DNA from: Tolypothrix brevis GSE-NOS-MK-07-07A
GTDB lineage: Bacteria; Cyanobacteriota; Cyanobacteriia; Cyanobacteriales; Nostocaceae
Length of the DNA stretch: 64,000 nt
Direction: 5' to 3'
Assembly: GCA_019358985.1 (NCBI GenBank)
Contig: JAHHIJ010000013.1
Coordinates: forward strand, 94,788 to 158,787
Shown: positions 27,127-36,138 of the stretch, piece after piece
Position numbering within the stretch: position 1 is the stretch's first letter
How the letters are laid out: every line of letters starts with the position of its first letter
The notes under the pieces: generated by a model
What the model was told of the DNA's origin: nothing
Database searches by the model: none
What the model saw: the letters and a program-made list of their open reading frames with translations, nothing else
Program-made: the position numbers and the translations under genes

Positions 27127-29361
27127 TTAAGGTACTTCAATGGGAATCAAAGCATTTTCTGGCAAATAGCCCTTAAAACACCCTTCATCAGAAAGCACTA
27201 AAATCAAGCGCACAGGATAATCTGGTGGAATTTGCAAATCTGCCCACGGTACAGCCACCTCAAAACAAGTATCTAAAGCGATTTTAGCGCCACTGAAACG
27301 AGGAAGCCATTGATAATGTTCCCCAGCTTCGCGAAACTGAATCGATTGCGTCAGCAAATTAATTGCTAAATGATGGTGGAAATGATAATTAACTGGTGCT
27401 GCATCCGGCACATCCGCCAAGGGAATCGGGCTGTTGTGCATTGTTTGATCAGGATAATACCAAAGCAAATTCAACTCTGGTGGCAAATCCTGCCCTGGTA
27501 CGACACCACTTTTTAAATCCACCCGTAAATAGAAATTCAGGTGATCCACACCATACCAAAGTCGCTGGATGAGGCTGCTGTTATGCATTGTCCCCCGCGC
27601 TCCGCCGATTTCTATGCGTCCGGCTTTGTCCCAGTCTTGTTCATCACCTTTGCCGTCAATTACTGGATGAATAAAGCTTTGTGGGGGATGATCTGTCTTT
27701 ATGGTATGATTTTCTACTTCTTTTTTTAAATACGAGGGTATGGGTTCATTTAACGCTTTGTAAATGCCATACAAATGGTCGCGGAACAACTGGTCAAATA
27801 TGGCATCTTGGTTTGAGGAATGTCCCTCACCAAACCACCAAAACCAATCGGAACCTTCGGCAGCGTATAAAGCTTCCCAGGCTTCGGGATTGTTGTCTTC
27901 AGTCGCTTCTGGATGATTGGCGAGGGTAAGTCTAGCATGTGTGAGGTAATCCCAAGCGCGATTTTTGGCTTTATCGCCGATCCAGGTGGTGAAACTGCCA
28001 TCTACCCAAGAACCGCTATGTAGTTGATCTCCGGGGATGGTTGCTGTGGGGGGAAACTGTTCGATAAATTCGGAGACGGTAACGAGTTTAAGATTTGCTT
28101 CGTTACTTAAAGTTTCATATAGGGCTTCTAAAAAAGGTTTGCCATCTTGGGGATAAAATTCCCAGCAATTTTCGCCGTCTAGGGCAATGGTAACTAACCA
28201 AGGTTGTTCGCTTTCGCTGTCTTTTTGCATTTTAGCGATCGCCTGTAAATGTCCCACTAGATCGGCAGCTGCTTGTTTTGGCGTCATTGCCCCGTAGGTA
28301 AAGCCGATCAAGTCTGATAATCTATGATCGCGAAAAACGATCGCCAAATCACCGGCGGCAGTTTCTAAGCGATACGGTCGGTAAAGTAACTCTGGTTCTA
28401 ACACGTTCCCCGCTCCATCACGGTGAAAGAAGTGTCTTTTTGTCCACCCTAAAACTGCTTCATCTGAGCAAATCCACTTAAAGCCTTGTTTAATAATATC
28501 TGGAAGTATCGCCGGACTAACTGACTGTTCTGAGGGCCACAATCCACGCGGTTCTCGTCCAAAGCGGTCTTGATATAAATCCCACGATTTACGTAAGTGG
28601 CGAGGAATGTCTTCTGCCCATTGAAAACGGCTTTGGGGCAATGTCATATTTGGCACTGCAATCCTGGCAGAGTTGGTATCGGCAAGTAGAGGCAAAATCG
28701 GGTGAGTGTAAGGGGTGGTGGTTACTTCCAATTGCCCCGCGTCTTGCATTTTGCGGTGTTGTGGGATGATTTGGCTGAGGATTTGGCGCTGTTTAGAGTA
28801 AATGCGTTGGCGATCGCTTAAACTAAAATTCTTACCCTGCTTTAACCAAGTGGCAATTTCTGGATCGTCCCAAAACAGCGGATCAATCCACGCTAAGTTA
28901 TGCCAAGCCAGCAAATCACCGTAATCTTGCAGTTGCCAATTTGCTAAACACCAATCTGCCGAAAGTTCCTGCTTTTGGTGGTACAACTGAGCATAGCGAG
29001 GATGCGGATCGATCAAAGTGTGGTGATTGGCATCAAAAAAATGTTCGATGATAAATTCCCGCTGTTGAGTCGTCAGTTGTTCAACGGGTGTCAGACTCGC
29101 TTCTAAATAAGGATCAAAAGCAGTGCCAGCAACGTAATCTTCTAATTGCAATATCAGCGAAGGAACTAAATTCACCGTTTGGTGTAACTTAGGATACCGT
29201 TCTAAAAGTAGCACCAGATCGAGATAATCCTTAGTGCCATGCAAACGCACCCAAGGTAGACGGTAATGCTGACTACTTTTCACAGAAACGCCGCTGTCAG
29301 GGGATTTGTACAGCGGCTGATGTTGATGCCAGATAAAGGCTACGTAAAGGGGTTGAGACAT
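27127..29361 (-). CDS. Glycoside hydrolase family 57 enzyme
   Basis: A 744-residue GH57 protein (alpha-amylase/4-alpha-glucanotransferase/branching-enzyme family acting on alpha-glucans such as glycogen). Motif 1 HQHQP lies near residue 14; WPSEQSVSPAIL carries a candidate nucleophile Glu (about 285); a later LDGENCWEFYPQDG is typical of these enzymes. A C-terminal beta-rich domain (about 560-744, VIDGKGDEQDWDKAGRIEIG) resembles a sugar-binding module. ATG 29361 is chosen because the upstream TTG (29373) lies in a heptamer repeat tract. The exact reaction cannot be set from sequence; glycogen metabolism is the likely setting. Confidence 0.88.
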   Translation of the reverse strand: MSQPLYVAFIWHQHQPLYKSPDSGVSVKSSQHYRLPWVRLHGTKDYLDLVLLLERYPKLHQTVNLVPSLILQLEDYVAGTAFDPYLEASLTPVEQLTTQQREFIIEHFFDANHHTLIDPHPRYAQLYHQKQELSADWCLANWQLQDYGDLLAWHNLAWIDPLFWDDPEIATWLKQGKNFSLSDRQRIYSKQRQILSQIIPQHRKMQDAGQLEVTTTPYTHPILPLLADTNSARIAVPNMTLPQSRFQWAEDIPRHLRKSWDLYQDRFGREPRGLWPSEQSVSPAILPDIIKQGFKWICSDEAVLGWTKRHFFHRDGAGNVLEPELLYRPYRLETAAGDLAIVFRDHRLSDLIGFTYGAMTPKQAAADLVGHLQAIAKMQKDSESEQPWLVTIALDGENCWEFYPQDGKPFLEALYETLSNEANLKLVTVSEFIEQFPPTATIPGDQLHSGSWVDGSFTTWIGDKAKNRAWDYLTHARLTLANHPEATEDNNPEAWEALYAAEGSDWFWWFGEGHSSNQDAIFDQLFRDHLYGIYKALNEPIPSYLKKEVENHTIKTDHPPQSFIHPVIDGKGDEQDWDKAGRIEIGGARGTMHNSSLIQRLWYGVDHLNFYLRVDLKSGVVPGQDLPPELNLLWYYPDQTMHNSPIPLADVPDAAPVNYHFHHHLAINLLTQSIQFREAGEHYQWLPRFSGAKIALDTCFEVAVPWADLQIPPDYPVRLILVLSDEGCFKGYLPENALIPIEVP

Positions 29362-29362
29362 A

Positions 29363-29429
29363 ACAATGGTCAATTGTCAATGGTCAGTGGTCAATGGTCA
29401 GTGGTCAATGGTCAGTGGTCAATGGTCAA
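29363..29429. repeat. Heptamer tandem tract (GGTCAAT/GGTCAGT)
   Basis: About nine imperfect 7-bp units of the TGGTCAA/TGGTCAG type directly upstream of the GH57 start codon, so they form its leader or promoter region. They are like the short tandemly repeated heptamers known from heterocystous cyanobacteria. Confidence 0.8.
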
Positions 29430-29520
29430 TAGACATCTCCATAAATTAATTATGCCTTGCCCTAAACCCTTGTAGAGACGTAGCAATGCTACGTCTCTAC
29501 GTTTTTTATGGAAATGTCTA
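29430..29520. repeat. Family-3 element (ends TAGACATCTCCA)
   Basis: Inverted ends TAGACATCTCCATAAA and TTTATGGAAATGTCTA flank a core at 29472-29500 (GTAGAGACGTAGCA/TGCTACGTCTCTAC). Length 91 bp. Confidence 0.75.
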
Positions 29521-29578
29521 ATAGCCAATAGTCAATCAACTTTTGACTATTGACATTGGACTATTGACTATTGACTCC
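29521..29578. repeat. Heptamer tract (TGACTAT/ATTGACT)
   Basis: Imperfect 7-bp units TTGACTA between the family-3 element and the 3' end of the nfu gene. Confidence 0.7.
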
Positions 29579-29584
29579 TAACTT

Positions 29585-29827
29585 TTAGATTACTTGCTCC
29601 ACTTCGGCAATTTCTGGAATCATTTCGCGCAGACGACGCTCAATACCCATTCTCAATGTCATTGCGGAGCTTGGGCAAGAACCACAAGCACCTTGGAGTC
29701 GGAGCTTGACAACAGGACCATCGAGTTCTACCAGTTCCACATTGCCGCCATCAGACATCAAATATGGGCGCAATTCATCCAAGACTGTTTCCACGTTCTG
29801 AGTTGTCAATTCCATTGTCGGTTCCAT
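29585..29827 (-). CDS. nfu: NifU-like C-terminal-domain Fe-S scaffold (Nfu)
   Basis: An 80-residue protein made of the NifU C-terminal domain only, the form that in cyanobacteria and plastids assembles and passes on Fe-S clusters to photosystem I and other targets. The cluster-binding pair is in [13 protein letters not shown] (CxxC near 48-51), with the family phrases [18 protein letters not shown] and PEIAEVEQV. The start could be ATG 29827 or ATG 29815. An IS200/IS605-like hairpin relic sits 14 bp upstream of the start. No other Fe-S gene is adjacent; a cysteine desulfurase lies at 41938 in this window. Confidence 0.93.
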   Translation of the reverse strand: MEPTMELTTQNVETVLDELRPYLMSDGGNVELVELDGPVVKLRLQGACGSCPSSAMTLRMGIERRLREMIPEIAEVEQVI

Positions 29828-29840
29828 AAGTTTAGACCTC

Positions 29841-29876
29841 TTGACACTCCTCGACCTTTAGGTACGAGGATTCTTA
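29841..29876 (-). mobile_element. Relic of an IS200/IS605-type right end (TnpB family)
   Basis: TTGACACTCC precedes a hairpin CCTCGACC-TTTA-GGTACGAGG, then ATTCTTAC. Read on the minus strand this resembles the GAATCC-hairpin-GGAGTGTCAA right end of cyanobacterial TnpB elements. No tnpB frame remains. It lies directly upstream of the nfu start. Confidence 0.4.
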
Positions 29877-30087
29877 CTTTATTAAATTGATCGTAGATCC
29901 AATTACACCTTAATTGCTTTTCGTTGTTTGTCGGTTATCCTATGTTACAGACTATTGACAAATAGCTCAATCTGTGGTTAACACGACAGAATAATATTAA
30001 AATAGCTGAACTCACTTATAGTACGCTTTATGTCTTTAAATATAAGATTAAGAGCGATAAACCGCTCACTACGAGCTAAGAGTACAT

Positions 30088-31842
30088 TTATTTATCTGGG
30101 GTATTAATTTCGCTTGATAAAACCATAACTGGCTCTTGATATAAAGGTACTGTGAATGTGACTGTTGAACCAAGCCCTTCGCCCAAGCTGTAAAAATTAA
30201 CTTCACCACCCATTGCTTCTACTAGCTTCTGAGATATTGCCAATCCTAAACCTGTACCACCATATTGGCGAGTTCGAGAGCCATCTACTTGGGAGAATAA
30301 TTGAAATAATTTGTCTTGTTTATCTAAAGAAACGCCAATACCGGTGTCTGCTACGCGCACTTTCACCATACCAGGAAATTGCTGGTCTTGAAATACTACT
30401 TTTTTGCGAACTACGTCAACGCGGAGAGTTATACCACCTTCCTCAGTGAATTTTATCGCGTTGCCAACCAAATTGATGATTACTTGCTTGAGGCGTAGAT
30501 AGTCACCGTAGACAATAATTTCATCGGAGGTATCGGGGGGTTTCATCTCGAAGCTGAGGTTTTTCTGTTCAGCTTGCATGTGCATGGAATTTTCCACATC
30601 ACTCAATAACTCGTCCAGATTTACTGAACGGAGTTCGTAATTCGTTTTGCCGGCTTCGATTTTGGCAAAGTCTAAGAGGTCTTGGATGATCTCAAGTAGG
30701 TGTATAGATAATTTATGCGCTTCTAGCAAAAATTGGTTTTCTTCTTCAGCATCATCTGCCATCCCGTCCAAAATCAGCCGTTGAAAGCCAATCAACCCAT
30801 TTAGGGGGGTGCGAATTTCGTGAGATACATTGGTGAGAAATTCGGTTTTGAGACGGGAGGCTTCTTCGGCTTTTTGACGCGCTGCTTCTAATTCTTTATA
30901 TAATGTAGCGTGAGCGATCGCTGTTCCTAATTGATCTGCTACTTCTTTTGCCAAGTCTAATTCAACTTGTGTCAACTTGTAGCACTCCGAGCGTAAACTG
31001 ATGGCTATTAAAGCATTTGGTTCGTCTTGATAGCAAGTCGCAACTACTAAAATTTTCTCTTGCCCAAACAGTATATGCTTAGGCTTATTTTCCACAATTG
31101 GTTCTAGGGTTGCTAAAGCTTGAGCAAATGCAGGTTCAGTTGCTAAATCTATTTCTAAGCCTAGCATTGAGTCAATATTTGGCTTGTGATACTCTGCTAT
31201 TATCGATACCTTTGCGCTTTCTTCTTGGTAGGGACAGATAATACAGCGTTCTAACCGTAGTGCTTTTCCTAAATTGTCAACTGTTTGTTGCCAAATAATA
31301 TCTAAATCTAATGTCTTTCTGATATTTCTGGTAATTTGACTTACCAGCTTCTGGTATTGATGTGAACTTAAAGCTAATTCTAACTCTGTTGGTTGTGGTG
31401 CTGGCAGATGTACTGCCTTTTGACTGCTTTTTGTTTGTAGCAATCGTCCCATTACTAAAACTGTAGTCGCGGCTGTGCCTAAGCTTGGCATAATTGGGCT
31501 GATTACCAACTCCAACTCAAATAATTCCTGACGATAGCTAAACCAGCACTGGCACCTTTCCGGTACCAAATTTTCCACAATTCGTCCTAAACGTTGCAAA
31601 TAGGCAACCTTTTCCACCGGAGCGAAAATTTCATCCCGATTTAGATCACCTATTATTTGCTCAGAATTTATCCCCAAGCGATCGCCCGCACTCCAATAAA
31701 ATGTCAGGTAATCTCCTGCGGTGTTTTGGGTGTACACCAACTCTAATCCCAGAGTTGGTACTGAATTATCTGCTTTACTGGTAATAGATTTCAGGTTCTT
31801 CGATAATAGATTTGGAAGTTGGGAGTTGGCAGTAATACTCAT
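30088..31842 (-). CDS. GAF-domain sensor histidine kinase
   Basis: About 584 residues from ATG 31842 (an earlier in-frame start at 31875 would add 11). The N-terminal part (about 30-145) looks PAS-like. A GAF domain follows (about 170-320), then a coiled coil, HisKA with phospho-His in TNVSHEIRTPLNGLIGF (about 345) and HATPase with N-box NLVGNAIKF, DTGIGVS and GTGLGLAIS. No transmembrane helix is seen, so it is probably cytoplasmic. GAF domains bind small ligands or tetrapyrroles; a conserved chromophore Cys cannot be assigned with confidence. No partner regulator is adjacent. Confidence 0.88.
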   Translation of the reverse strand: MSITANSQLPNLLSKNLKSITSKADNSVPTLGLELVYTQNTAGDYLTFYWSAGDRLGINSEQIIGDLNRDEIFAPVEKVAYLQRLGRIVENLVPERCQCWFSYRQELFELELVISPIMPSLGTAATTVLVMGRLLQTKSSQKAVHLPAPQPTELELALSSHQYQKLVSQITRNIRKTLDLDIIWQQTVDNLGKALRLERCIICPYQEESAKVSIIAEYHKPNIDSMLGLEIDLATEPAFAQALATLEPIVENKPKHILFGQEKILVVATCYQDEPNALIAISLRSECYKLTQVELDLAKEVADQLGTAIAHATLYKELEAARQKAEEASRLKTEFLTNVSHEIRTPLNGLIGFQRLILDGMADDAEEENQFLLEAHKLSIHLLEIIQDLLDFAKIEAGKTNYELRSVNLDELLSDVENSMHMQAEQKNLSFEMKPPDTSDEIIVYGDYLRLKQVIINLVGNAIKFTEEGGITLRVDVVRKKVVFQDQQFPGMVKVRVADTGIGVSLDKQDKLFQLFSQVDGSRTRQYGGTGLGLAISQKLVEAMGGEVNFYSLGEGLGSTVTFTVPLYQEPVMVLSSEINTPDK

Positions 31843-32015
31843 GACTTGAGCTAAATAAACAAACGTCAGCCGCAAGAGTTTAGCAAAAGCTGTTTAAAGT
31901 TTGGCATAAATTGTTACAGCTATGGCATCCTCGCAATATTTTTTCGCCAATCTGTTATTCTCGACAAAAATTTTACATTTTTTCATCCTCTCTTTCTAAT
32001 TTATCAAACGATAAG

Positions 32016-32252
32016 TCAATCATTCCATTCCCCGCGTGGTGGAACAGGTGTACGGTAAGGAGCACGCGTCAGTTCATCATCTCTGGGAGCTTCACCGCGC
32101 AACCACTGACGAATTGCCACCTCAATCACTTTGCTAGGATCGTTGGTCAAATGCTGAATTTGCTCTACTAACTCAGAATCAAGGTGGATAGCGATTTCTA
32201 CCTTATCGGCTTGTATATTTTCCGCATCGGTAGGTTTCTGTTTGATATTCAT
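32016..32252 (-). CDS. Small RHH-like protein, possible antitoxin-type regulator
   Basis: About 78 residues from ATG 32252; a GTG at 32264 is in frame. The middle (KVEIAIHLDSELVEQIQHL then SKVIEVAIRQWLRG) fits a ribbon-helix-helix fold: a beta strand with two helices. The C-terminus (RAPYRTPVPPRGEWND) is conserved-looking and unstructured. No toxin gene is adjacent. The start is 35 bp from the end of a HEARO/omega-RNA-like element, with two 11-bp ACACTCTACAT repeats in between. Function unknown; DNA binding is inferred. Confidence 0.6.
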   Translation of the reverse strand: MNIKQKPTDAENIQADKVEIAIHLDSELVEQIQHLTNDPSKVIEVAIRQWLRGEAPRDDELTRAPYRTPVPPRGEWND

Positions 32253-32286
32253 AGCTTTATACACTCTACATACACTCTACATTCAT

Positions 32287-32679
32287 CAGAAATATGGGTA
32301 GAAACCCCGTCCTTCTAGGACGGCTTTACAATTGTCACTACTGCCTTGGGGTTGCTTGAATCGGCGTACCTTTGTACTGTACTTTCAATGGGACAGTTAC
32401 CATTTCAAATCTTGCAACCCTGTACAGATAGTGTTTTGCTCAAAAGAGCCTCCCTTGCGGGGTGATGTTAGCTTCGTCAATGTTTTAAGAGCTTGTTAGG
32501 CTAGCAGCACTGTCTCAGTGACCTTAAGACTGTTTAACCACCAGCGACAGAGCGGAAAACTAGCTACGCATTCTCCGGTGTCGTGACTCAAAAAACGTAG
32601 TCAGTTAAGACTTAGACTGGTCAGAACGGCTTGAGAGAAAATCTAACAAGCCTCATGCCTTTAGGCTGAGGTTCCTGAC
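32287..32679 (-). ncRNA. Stand-alone HEARO/IscB-type omega-RNA-like element (copy A)
   Basis: A 393-bp unit whose minus strand matches the unit at 62386-62787 along its whole length. It begins GTCAGGAACC, contains TTTGAGTCACGACACC and AACAAGCTCTTAAAACATTG, and ends with hairpin CCGTCCTAGAAGGACGG, GGGTTTC and TTTCTG, followed by ATGA (32283-32286). Stems differ from copy B by paired changes: CCTCA/TGAGG versus CCCTA/TAGGG, and GCTC-TTTT-GAGC versus GGAC-GAAA-GTCC. An end before ATGA fits the known HEARO insertion preference. No IscB or IsrB frame is nearby. Confidence 0.7.
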
Positions 32680-33181
32680 CTTGTCAAAGGCTTTATGAAG
32701 AAGATTGACGCACAAGTAGTTGATTTGACAAATCTTCGTTCTTGGAGTTCCATTTTCAACCCATACTGCCAAAGTAGCAGGTTAGCGGAATGAGCTCACA
32801 GTTTTCAGAGAATCCTGACAAAACAATAGCTCTATAATTTTTCTCAGTCAATCAGCAGTTTCTGGGCAATCACGCTTTCGCAGATGCTCCTATTGTGTGT
32901 ATTTTTTGCAGTTATTTATATTTATTGTACGCCTCTAGCTGTTCAATACCAGATGCTATAGATATAGACCTTCATATTTCTCTTAAGGGGAAGGGGTAAA
33001 GGGGGCAGGGGGAAGGGGTAAAAGGGAAAGGGGAAGAAAGAAGAAATATTTTACCTTGTCCCCCTTGTCTCCCCCACACCACGTTTCCTCCACTTCCAAG
33101 AGCGTAAGCGCGGTAGATTGCATTACAATACATGAAGGAAATAGCTTTCTCAACTCGCTTGCCGCTTAATTAAAGAACTAT
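32680..33181. other. Intergenic region upstream of lepA
   Basis: About 500 bp. If element A is an omega RNA, the bases from 32680 onward would supply its guide. A G-rich/C-rich element follows (32986-33075). No gene was recognised. The lepA promoter presumably lies here. Confidence 0.55.
32986..33075. repeat. G-rich/C-rich inverted element
   Basis: AAGGGGAAGGGGTAAAGGGG and similar G-rich units, an AT-rich centre, then CCTTGTCCCCCTTGTC. It lies about 100 bp upstream of lepA. Confidence 0.6.
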
Positions 33182-34993
33182 ATGACTGACGTTCCCGCAG
33201 CTCGCATTCGCAATTTTTGTATTATTGCTCATATCGACCACGGGAAATCTACCCTTGCTGACCGTTTACTGCAAACCACTGGAACAGTGGAACAGCGGCA
33301 AATGAAGGAACAGTTTCTCGACAACATGGATCTAGAAAGGGAGCGCGGCATTACAATTAAGCTGCAAGCTGCCCGGATGAATTATAAAGCAAAAGACGGT
33401 CAAGAGTATGTCCTGAATTTAATTGATACTCCTGGACATGTGGATTTTTCGTATGAAGTTTCCCGCAGTTTGGTTGCTTGTGAAGGCGCACTTTTGGTAG
33501 TTGACGCTTCCCAAGGTGTAGAAGCGCAAACTTTGGCGAATGTATATTTAGCACTAGAGCATAATCTAGAAATTATCCCGGTTTTGAATAAAATAGACTT
33601 GCCTGGAGCAGAACCAGAAAGGGTTATTAGCGAAATTGAGGAAATTATCGGTTTAGATTGCAGTAATGCGATTCAGGCTTCTGCAAAAGAAGGAATTGGT
33701 ATTGATGAAATTTTAGAGTCAATTGTAGAGCGTGTACCACCGCCCCAGGATACGATAGATCAACCTTTAAGGGCGTTGATTTTTGATAGTTACTACGATA
33801 GCTACCGGGGAGTGATTGTCTATTTTCGGGTGATGGATGGCAAACTGAAAAAAGGCGATCGCATTTATTTGATGGTGTCGGGTAAAGAATACGACATTGA
33901 TGAGCTAGGTGTACTTTCTCCCACTCAAAAGCAAGTTGATGAACTCCACGCTGGGGAAGTCGGTTATTTAGCTGCATCGATTAGAGCCGTAGCTGATGCA
34001 CGGGTAGGTGATACAATTACCCTCAATGCCAAAAAAGCTGCGTCACCTTTGCCTGGTTACGCCGAAGCTAAACCGATGGTCTTTTGTGGGATGTTCCCCA
34101 TTGATGCTGACCAATTTGAAGACTTGCGGGAAGCTTTAGAAAAGCTGAGTTTAAATGATGCGGCACTGCACTACGAACCAGAAACCTCTAGCGCGATGGG
34201 ATTTGGTTTCCGTTGCGGGTTCTTAGGGTTGCTGCATATGGAAATTGTCCAGGAACGTCTGGAACGAGAATATAATCTTGATTTAATTATTACAGCGCCG
34301 TCAGTAGTTTACCAGGTGACAACCAACAAAGGTGAAGTACTGTACATCGATAATCCGAGCCGTTTACCTGCGCCAAATGACCGAGAAAAGATAGAAGAAC
34401 CTTACGTTCAAGTAGAAATGATTACACCGGAAACCTACGTAGGTAGTTTAATGGAGCTGTCGCAAAATCGGCGCGGTGTCTTCAAAGATATGAAGTATCT
34501 TACCAAAGGACGCACCACACTAACTTACGAACTTCCTTTGGCGGAAGTTGTCACCGACTTCTTCGACCAAATGAAATCGCGATCGCGTGGTTACGCAAGT
34601 ATGGAATATCACATCATCGGCTACCGCGAAAATCCCTTGGTGAAGTTGGATATCATGATTAACGGCGATCCGGTGGATTCTTTAGCGATGATTGTCCACC
34701 GAGATAAAGCTTACAATGTCGGGCGAGGGATGGCTGAGAAACTTAAAGAATTGATTCCGCGACACCAATTCAAAGTGCCAATTCAGGCATCTATCGGTAG
34801 TAAGGTTATCGCTAGCGAAAATATTCCCGCTTTGCGGAAAGATGTGTTAGCTAAATGTTACGGTGGTGACATCAGCCGAAAGAAGAAACTTTTGCAGAAG
34901 CAAGCAAAGGGTAAAAAGCGGATGAAATCTTTGGGTACGGTGGATGTTCCCCAGGAAGCTTTTATGGCAGTGCTGCGCTTGGATAAAGATTAA
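33182..34993 (+). CDS. lepA: Elongation factor 4 (LepA), GTPase
   Basis: A 603-residue translational GTPase that binds the ribosome and is thought to remobilise stalled or mistranslocated complexes. P-loop [15 protein letters not shown] (about 16-30), switch [15 protein letters not shown]4 NKIDLPGA and a G5-like SAK are all present. EF-Tu-like domain 2, EF-G-like domains III and V, and the LepA-specific C-terminal domain ([21 protein letters not shown]) follow. Length and start ([20 protein letters not shown]) match the family. It is monocistronic; a family-2 repeat element begins 2 bp after the stop. Confidence 0.98.
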   Translation: MTDVPAARIRNFCIIAHIDHGKSTLADRLLQTTGTVEQRQMKEQFLDNMDLERERGITIKLQAARMNYKAKDGQEYVLNLIDTPGHVDFSYEVSRSLVACEGALLVVDASQGVEAQTLANVYLALEHNLEIIPVLNKIDLPGAEPERVISEIEEIIGLDCSNAIQASAKEGIGIDEILESIVERVPPPQDTIDQPLRALIFDSYYDSYRGVIVYFRVMDGKLKKGDRIYLMVSGKEYDIDELGVLSPTQKQVDELHAGEVGYLAASIRAVADARVGDTITLNAKKAASPLPGYAEAKPMVFCGMFPIDADQFEDLREALEKLSLNDAALHYEPETSSAMGFGFRCGFLGLLHMEIVQERLEREYNLDLIITAPSVVYQVTTNKGEVLYIDNPSRLPAPNDREKIEEPYVQVEMITPETYVGSLMELSQNRRGVFKDMKYLTKGRTTLTYELPLAEVVTDFFDQMKSRSRGYASMEYHIIGYRENPLVKLDIMINGDPVDSLAMIVHRDKAYNVGRGMAEKLKELIPRHQFKVPIQASIGSKVIASENIPALRKDVLAKCYGGDISRKKKLLQKQAKGKKRMKSLGTVDVPQEAFMAVLRLDKD

Positions 34994-34994
34994 T

Positions 34995-35107
34995 GGCGTT
35001 GCTCAATTCAGGTATGAATCCGGATGTAGAGACGTAGCACTGCTACGTCTAATCAAGGGTTTTGACCAGAGCGCAGAATCATTTTCATACATCTAATCAG
35101 CAACGCC
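34995..35107. repeat. Family-2 element (ends GGCGTTGCT...TATGAA)
   Basis: Inverted ends GGCGTTGCTCAATTCAGG (34995) and, read in reverse from 35107, GGCGTTGCTGATTAGATG, both followed by TATGAA. The core is GTAGAGACGTAGCA/TGCTACGTCT. Length 113 bp. It fills almost the whole space between lepA and the Uma2 gene and could serve as terminator for both. Confidence 0.75.
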
Positions 35108-35120
35108 GAAAATTCTATCC

Positions 35121-35867
35121 TCATTTTTCAGCTTCTGTGCGGACGATATCGATTGAGAGTCCCAACACCTCTGCTACTTGCTCAACAGCCAACCCCATTT
35201 GCAGTAAACGAGGAATCGCATCAAGTCTTGCCTGTTGAGCTTGTTGAGCCTGTTCTTCTAGGGTTGGGTAGCGATTAAATTGCTCATCATACCAAGATAA
35301 AACTTCCCGTTGAATTATACCAGAAGGATCAGGCGATCGCCCAATTCCTAAACCTATCTCTGGCATCCAAAATGGCTCTCTTTTTTGCAATTCGTAAGAA
35401 CCATCAATCAGTTTATAAACTTCAAATGGTTGATGGCGATCTCTTTGCCAATATTCAGGATTATAAATAATGTAGTATAGTAACCCCAAATTTGCATAAA
35501 TCGCGGCTTTGGTGTCATACTCGTCTCCTGGTGTCCAGGAAACCACCTCTAAAACAAGCGTCGGTGGTATATCATTTTCTTCCCACACAACATAGCTTCT
35601 GCGAGATTTTCCTTGTTTGCGTCTTTCCACACCCAAACTCAAAAAACCATCCGGAACAACCGGTACTCTAGGATTGACTCCCGTGGTGTGGTAAACTCCC
35701 ATATCAACAGCGAAAAACCAATCTTGGCGAGTTTTCCAAATCGCTTCTAGTAAAAACAGCAGAAAGTTGGGGATAAAATTCTGGTCTTCGTTATCCACTG
35801 CTGTATCGTCGGAACAGGGAAGTTCTTCGCCGCTGGGTAAATATTCTCGTAGATTGGATGATATCAT
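35121..35867 (-). CDS. Uma2-family (DUF820) putative PD-(D/E)XK nuclease
   Basis: A 248-residue member of the Uma2/DUF820 family, abundant in cyanobacteria and predicted to have a restriction-endonuclease-like fold. The core has VPVVPDGFLSLGV, TLVLEVVSWTPGDEYDTKAAIYANLGLLYYIIYNP and PFEVYKL, with D and E-x-V in the usual place. The C-terminus has a coiled stretch (EEQAQQAQQARLDAIPRLLQMG) found in some family members. ATG 35867 lies within the end of a family-1 repeat element, so the first codons come from the repeat. The biological role of this family is unproven. Confidence 0.85.
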   Translation of the reverse strand: MISSNLREYLPSGEELPCSDDTAVDNEDQNFIPNFLLFLLEAIWKTRQDWFFAVDMGVYHTTGVNPRVPVVPDGFLSLGVERRKQGKSRRSYVVWEENDIPPTLVLEVVSWTPGDEYDTKAAIYANLGLLYYIIYNPEYWQRDRHQPFEVYKLIDGSYELQKREPFWMPEIGLGIGRSPDPSGIIQREVLSWYDEQFNRYPTLEEQAQQAQQARLDAIPRLLQMGLAVEQVAEVLGLSIDIVRTEAEK

Positions 35868-35964
35868 ATCCGTTTAATTAACAGTAATAAAAACAACGCA
35901 GCTGTCGTAGAGACGTTCCGGCGGAACGTCTTTACATTGTAAGCAATTGACCGGACATGATATC
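35860..35964. repeat. Family-1 element, 105 bp, overlapping the Uma2 start codon
   Basis: Left end GATATCATATCCG, right end CGGACATGATATC (12 of 13 bases inverted-complementary). Interior: TTTAATTAACAGTAATAAAA and the core GTAGAGACGTTCCG/CGGAACGTCTTTAC. The ATG of the minus-strand Uma2 gene (35865-35867) is in the left end. Confidence 0.85.
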
Positions 35965-36041
35965 ATAAACAAATAGCGCCTGACGACAGGCATTTAGCAT
36001 TTTCTTATTGTATATCAGTCCTAAATAAGAGCGTGAAAACA

Positions 36042-36074
36042 AGATTCCCGACTTTTTGAAAAAGTCGGGAATCT
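36042..36074. terminator. Long perfect hairpin, likely terminator
   Basis: AGATTCCCGACTTTTT pairs with AAAAAGTCGGGAATCT. In the minus direction it is followed by TTGTTTTC, so it may end the Rieske gene transcript. The sequence is also a type of dispersed cyanobacterial palindrome. Confidence 0.5.
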
Positions 36075-36138
36075 GAGTAATATAAAAAATTCGTAGTCAG
36101 CGCTTCAGCGCTAAAAGCTTAACCAGCCAAATTATAAT

